Shown here piece after piece: positions 60,397-64,000 of a stretch of 64,000 nucleotides of DNA (positions are counted from its first letter, which is position 1; every line of letters begins with the position of its first letter). Source of the DNA: Gammaproteobacteria bacterium UBA2965. GTDB lineage: Bacteria > Pseudomonadota > Gammaproteobacteria > Pseudomonadales > Azotimanducaceae. The position numbers and the translations under genes are program-made. A model generated the notes under the pieces. The model saw nothing but the letters and a program-made list of their open reading frames with translations. It made no database searches and was not told where the DNA came from. The stretch is taken from contig DEBD01000005.1 of assembly GCA_002348385.1 (NCBI GenBank), forward strand, positions 71,743 to 135,742. The letters are read 5' to 3'.

Positions 60397-61329
60397 ATGT
60401 CAAAGGAAATGCGATTCGATAAGCGGATCGTCATCGTCACAGGTGGCGGACGAGGTATCGGGAGAGCCCACGCCCTTCTATTAGGTGCACGAGGGGCTCA
60501 CGTGGTCGTTAACGATCTCGGCACGACGACGGTAGACGGTACCGGCGAGGCAACGCAGTCACCCGCCATCCAGGTAGCCGATGAAATTCGGTTAGCCGGC
60601 GGTACAGCGATTGCCAACTTCGACGACGTATCTACGGAAGCCGGTGCTGCGAATCTGATTGATCAGACCATCGACACCTATGGCAAGATCGACATTCTCG
60701 TGAATAACGCGGGCATTCAGGCGTCGCCGCCTTTTGGCGATGGCACCAGCGAAGCCTTCGATCGAATGATGCGGCAGCATGCCTACGGACACTATTTCGT
60801 GACCCGGGCAGCGTGGCCCCACATGATGTCCGTGGGCTACGGACGCGTGGTAAACACAACGTCCGGCGCGGCGCTTTACGGCTTACCCCAATCTAGCCAC
60901 TACTGCATGGCTAAAGGGGCAATTATCGGCATGACTAAAGCACTAGCCTTGGAGGGTGCTGCGGCCGGAATCAAGGTGAACGCCGTAGCTCCCGCCGCCT
61001 ATACGCGCATGGTGACCGGGATGAAGGACGAAGACCTGCGCCAACAGATGGAAGCACTGATGCCACCCCACTTTGTTGCACCCATGGTTGCCTGGCTCGC
61101 CCACGAAGCGTGCTCCGTATCAGGCGAGATCTTCGATGTGGGCGCGGGCCGCGCGGCCAGGGTGTTTTTTGCCGAAGGGCCCGGCTACTGCAGTCGATCG
61201 TTATCGATCGAAGAAGTGAACGAGCACTTCGAAACTATCTGCGACGAATCTGCCTATATGGTCTTCAAGACCGGAATGGAAAGCGCTGAGAAGATGTCGG
61301 AAATTGCTGGTGCCGCCATGAGACAATAA
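60397..61329 (+). CDS. SDR family oxidoreductase (MFE-2/17beta-HSD4-like)
   Basis: A 310-residue SDR. TGGGRGIG is at about residues 14-21, 'VVVNDLGTTTVDGTGEATQS' marks the MFE-2-like insertion, NNAG follows, and YCMAK is the catalytic motif. GGGAGG precedes ATG 60397 at a good distance. Because the terminator sits just upstream, it must have its own promoter or depend on read-through. It resembles the SDRs at 5225 and 29475 and probably oxidises a 3-hydroxyacyl-CoA. Confidence 0.93.
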   Translation: MSKEMRFDKRIVIVTGGGRGIGRAHALLLGARGAHVVVNDLGTTTVDGTGEATQSPAIQVADEIRLAGGTAIANFDDVSTEAGAANLIDQTIDTYGKIDILVNNAGIQASPPFGDGTSEAFDRMMRQHAYGHYFVTRAAWPHMMSVGYGRVVNTTSGAALYGLPQSSHYCMAKGAIIGMTKALALEGAAAGIKVNAVAPAAYTRMVTGMKDEDLRQQMEALMPPHFVAPMVAWLAHEACSVSGEIFDVGAGRAARVFFAEGPGYCSRSLSIEEVNEHFETICDESAYMVFKTGMESAEKMSEIAGAAMRQ

Positions 61330-61408
61330 TACAACCAGTGTCTACCGCACGTTTCTCGCCCAGTGGATCTGCAGCTATTACCGGTTCGCTGACCTAGATA
61401 ATCCGAGC

Positions 61409-62662
61409 CTAGGAACCACCTTCTAGTCCAGCGAACAGCTCGACATCGCGCTCTATGAGTGCGTCCATGGAGTCGGCAGGCGCTTCGGGTACCACTACTG
61501 CCTCATCCCGCGTGGGTAGCAGCACCACAGCCTGGCCTGGAGAAGTCACCACACCACGCTGGTTGGTGCAGCGAATGTCCAGGTACACCTCGTTGCGGCC
61601 GTCCTCTTGACGTTTGTCTACAACCTCTCCGGTAAGCCAAGTCGTATCACCCATGAAGTTAAAGCGTCGGTGCTCGCAATACAGCTTCCACAGCCAGGCG
61701 TCGTCACCCATCCAATCAGTCACCAAGTGGCATAACCAGGTTTCGCGCAGCCCGCCGTAGTCGTACGAGGTAGGCAGTCCCAGTTCCTGGGCGCGCTCAG
61801 GCTCCCAATGCAGGCGCTGAACGGTGTCGGGGATATTCAGTGCATTGGGTGGGTAAAGACCCGGCGCCTTGCGACGGACCTGGTAGGCCAAGCGAAAATT
61901 ACCCGGCGGCGTGAGTTGCATACCCCAGCCCAGATGCCACACCAGGATATTGCTGGTCGTTAACGGACCTTTCACCTTCTTCTGCAACTCATCGCCAATT
62001 TGCACATCTTCGAAGTATCGTGTCTCCGCCCCACGCCGCGATTCTTGCGCATAGCAAGCGTCGATCTCGGCCATCTGATCCTCGGTATACGGCTCCGCCG
62101 TCTCGCGCTCTTTCTTGCGCTCCCGAGAGGCGCCCCGTTCCGTGTTCACCCAGGTACCGCGTTGGACCATGATGGGCGCCCCATCCTGGTTAGCGAACGG
62201 AATACAGATCGTCTCATGCGCCGACCGACCACCGAACTCACTGCGTTTGTCCAACACGCCCACGACCGAGCGCATCTTGTAGACCCGATCACCGATATTG
62301 AACGGTCTCCACCATTCGAAATCCATACGCGCTTGATAGGATCCGAGACCAGCCCAAGGATCACCGCGGAGGAGCGCTTTAGTTTCAGGGTCCGGAGGTG
62401 GCGTAATATTTTGGCCCACGGTGTACTGAAACGTGGGCGGCGCGATTAGATTTCCCCATCGAGTCTGCTTGGCATATGCGGGATCACAATAAAGCGGATT
62501 GTCATCCCCATACCCAAAGGCGAAATGCCTTGAACCATCCTCAGAAACCTCAAAGTTATGGGGAGGGTTACGCAGTACCTGTGGAATGCCAATACGCTGG
62601 CGGGCGCGAACGAAGGACCCGTCCGTCAGCTTCCCATAATCGTCGGCTTGGATATCGGTCAT
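61409..62662 (-). CDS. FAS1/MaoC-like double-hotdog dehydratase-family protein (paralogue of 27328)
   Basis: A 417-residue protein matching the one at 27328 over its whole length. The N-terminal motif reads GYGDDNPLYCD (residues 50-60), with Tyr58 at the usual His position, and the C-terminal half has 'HLGWGMQLTPPGNFR', 'WMGDDAWLWKL' and 'FNFMGDTTWLTGEV'. The strict conservation of these aromatic segments in both copies suggests function, not decay. It follows an acyl-CoA dehydrogenase by 60 bases: dehydrogenation followed by hydration of an acyl-CoA would be the natural pairing. Confidence 0.88.
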   Translation of the reverse strand: MTDIQADDYGKLTDGSFVRARQRIGIPQVLRNPPHNFEVSEDGSRHFAFGYGDDNPLYCDPAYAKQTRWGNLIAPPTFQYTVGQNITPPPDPETKALLRGDPWAGLGSYQARMDFEWWRPFNIGDRVYKMRSVVGVLDKRSEFGGRSAHETICIPFANQDGAPIMVQRGTWVNTERGASRERKKERETAEPYTEDQMAEIDACYAQESRRGAETRYFEDVQIGDELQKKVKGPLTTSNILVWHLGWGMQLTPPGNFRLAYQVRRKAPGLYPPNALNIPDTVQRLHWEPERAQELGLPTSYDYGGLRETWLCHLVTDWMGDDAWLWKLYCEHRRFNFMGDTTWLTGEVVDKRQEDGRNEVYLDIRCTNQRGVVTSPGQAVVLLPTRDEAVVVPEAPADSMDALIERDVELFAGLEGGS

Positions 62663-62722
62663 GATCCAGTCGCTCCAGTATTGATGAAAGGGCCAAAAAA
62701 AGAACCTAACGCATGCATACGA

Positions 62723-63961
62723 TTACTTGCTCGGGGCATTCCGGCGTACTTCCTTGAAAGGTATACCGCGATCCGCTGCAGCCTCGCGGGGCATCCCGAG
62801 CACCCGCTCGCTAATGATGTTGCGTTGCATCTCCACGCTGCCACCGCCCAGCGACCAAGCCTGGCGGAATATGTAATCGTTCCCCACAGTGCTCGGAGAA
62901 TCTGCACGCTCCCACGCAATGCTTTCGGTGCCGGCAATCTCAAACGTAACGTCGCTGCGCCGCACGCCGTTAAGCGAGCCGAACAGCCGAGGCACCGCGC
63001 CCGACGTGGGCGGCAAACCCTGACTCGCAATTCCCTTAGTAACACGTTCAATAGTCTGCGCCTGTACCGTCTGTAGCACGTGAATCTCCGCGATGAGATC
63101 GCGCACGTGGGAATCGTCTGAGCGCTCCCTTGCACGCGCCAGCCGCACCAAGTCCTCGACCGTGTCACGCCGGCGACCGCTCACCCCGACGGCGTAGGGT
63201 GAAGCGCCACCCGAGGCACTTCTCTCGTGGAATAACAACCGCTGCGCCGACGTCCAGCCATCATTGACCTTACCTAGAACGTTTTCCAACGGAATGGGGA
63301 CATCGTCAAAAAACTCCTGGCAAAATTCGGCACCACCGTCGGATTGACGTATTTGATTAACTTCTACACCCGGCTGGTGGATCTTGACGATGAACATCGT
63401 CAGTCCCTGGTGCTTCACTGCATCCCAGTCCGTGCGCGCAAGACAGATTGCGTAATCCGAAAAAGCGGCGTAAGAACTCCAGATTTTGGATCCGTTGAGC
63501 AAGTAATTGTCGCCATCAAACTTGGCAGAGGTAATCGCGCCGGCGAGATCAGACCCGCCTGAGGGCTCTGACATGAACTGCACCCAAAGCTCTTCGCCAC
63601 GAATCATGGCTGGCAGGTGACGACGCTTTTGCGCCTCAGTACCGAGATCGAGAATCGTGGGCGCAATGATGGTGAACGTCGGCGTATTGAACAGCAGCGG
63701 CATCTCGTAGCTTTGCGCTTCCTCCCCGAAAGCCCGCTGATACTCTGGCGCCAGCCCCTGACCCCCATACTCCTTGGGAAAGCACAGCCCTGCAAACCCT
63801 GCCTCAAATAGGAGGGCTTGCAATTCTTTGGCACGCCGAGCCTCATCGGTCCCCACGCGCATGCCGTTCCAGGGCTGCGCATCCGCGGGCAATCGCGGAA
63901 GGTTACCTGCCAACCAATCACGAGCGCGCTGCCGAAAAGCATCTAATGATTCCATAACCAT
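62723..63961 (-). CDS. Acyl-CoA dehydrogenase
   Basis: A 412-residue acyl-CoA dehydrogenase. 'FMSEPSGGSDLAGAITSAKFDG' is the FAD segment and 'GGGSVEMQRNIISERVLGMPR' the C-terminal signature, as in the FadE-type enzymes of steroid and branched-acid catabolism. Two close Met codons (63961 and 63955) are possible starts; GGGAA lies before the first. It is the first gene of a leftward pair with the double-hotdog protein. Only 39 bases remain to the right edge, and they hold nothing recognisable. Confidence 0.93.
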   Translation of the reverse strand: MVMESLDAFRQRARDWLAGNLPRLPADAQPWNGMRVGTDEARRAKELQALLFEAGFAGLCFPKEYGGQGLAPEYQRAFGEEAQSYEMPLLFNTPTFTIIAPTILDLGTEAQKRRHLPAMIRGEELWVQFMSEPSGGSDLAGAITSAKFDGDNYLLNGSKIWSSYAAFSDYAICLARTDWDAVKHQGLTMFIVKIHQPGVEVNQIRQSDGGAEFCQEFFDDVPIPLENVLGKVNDGWTSAQRLLFHERSASGGASPYAVGVSGRRRDTVEDLVRLARARERSDDSHVRDLIAEIHVLQTVQAQTIERVTKGIASQGLPPTSGAVPRLFGSLNGVRRSDVTFEIAGTESIAWERADSPSTVGNDYIFRQAWSLGGGSVEMQRNIISERVLGMPREAAADRGIPFKEVRRNAPSK

Positions 63962-64000
63962 CTATATTCCCAACCTACCGGCAATGGAAGCCCGGTGCTC

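Overview
The window carries about 60 protein genes on both strands and no rRNA, tRNA, CRISPR array, transposase or phage gene that I could see. Base composition is high in G+C (roughly 60% by eye). An 832-residue TonB-dependent receptor with a signal peptide means a Gram-negative, outer-membrane organism. The mix of TonB receptor, spinster-type and GPH-type transporters, many short-chain dehydrogenases (SDRs), acyl-CoA dehydrogenases, P450s and luciferase-like flavoenzymes suggests a heterotrophic Pseudomonadota, perhaps a gammaproteobacterium; the taxonomy is inference.

Layout. 1-10.9 kb: luciferase-like oxidoreductase (cut by the window edge), amidohydrolase plus alpha/beta hydrolase, SDR plus acyl-CoA ligase, a tandem-fused family III CoA-transferase, and crotonase plus spinster-type MFS. 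11-17.5 kb: a cytosolic molybdopterin oxidoreductase, its four-cluster Fe-S subunit, two adjacent acyl-CoA dehydrogenases and an SDR. 17.6-22.7 kb: a P450 / SDR remnant / MmgE-PrpD / P450 operon, divergent from a crotonase-fold protein. 22.7-31.7 kb: three sulfotransferases, an epimerase-like protein, an AttH/CrtC-like protein, a double-hotdog (FAS1/MaoC-like) protein and two SDRs. 31.8-43.7 kb: SDR pair, phytanoyl-CoA-type and TauD-type dioxygenases with SDRs, two paralogous alpha/beta hydrolases, nitroreductase, luciferase-like enzyme, ligase, and a Ddn-like / DUF35 / thiolase-like series resembling the Ltp2-ChsH2 steroid side-chain aldolase. 43.7-49.4 kb: DAO-type oxidase, GNAT, a broken and an intact PPOX-type flavoprotein, NTF2-like protein, a hypothetical protein, an acyl-CoA dehydrogenase and a second Ddn-like protein. 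49.5-55.2 kb: P450-nitroreductase-VOC divergent from luciferase-like / SDR / luciferase-like. 55.2-64 kb: Gfo/Idh plus GPH symporter, TonB receptor with promoter and terminator, SDR, and acyl-CoA dehydrogenase plus a second double-hotdog protein.

Together the genes look like a catabolic and modification island for a large hydrophobic, probably polycyclic or terpenoid/steroid-like substrate. Uptake would be through the TonB receptor; oxidation by P450s, dioxygenases, flavin or F420-type enzymes and SDRs; activation by two ligases and a CoA-transferase; side-chain shortening by acyl-CoA dehydrogenases, hydratase-like proteins and the DUF35-thiolase pair; sulfonation by the sulfotransferases. 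The substrate is not determined by the sequence. I found no recognisable transcription factor in 64 kb although there are about 20 transcription units, so control must come from elsewhere.
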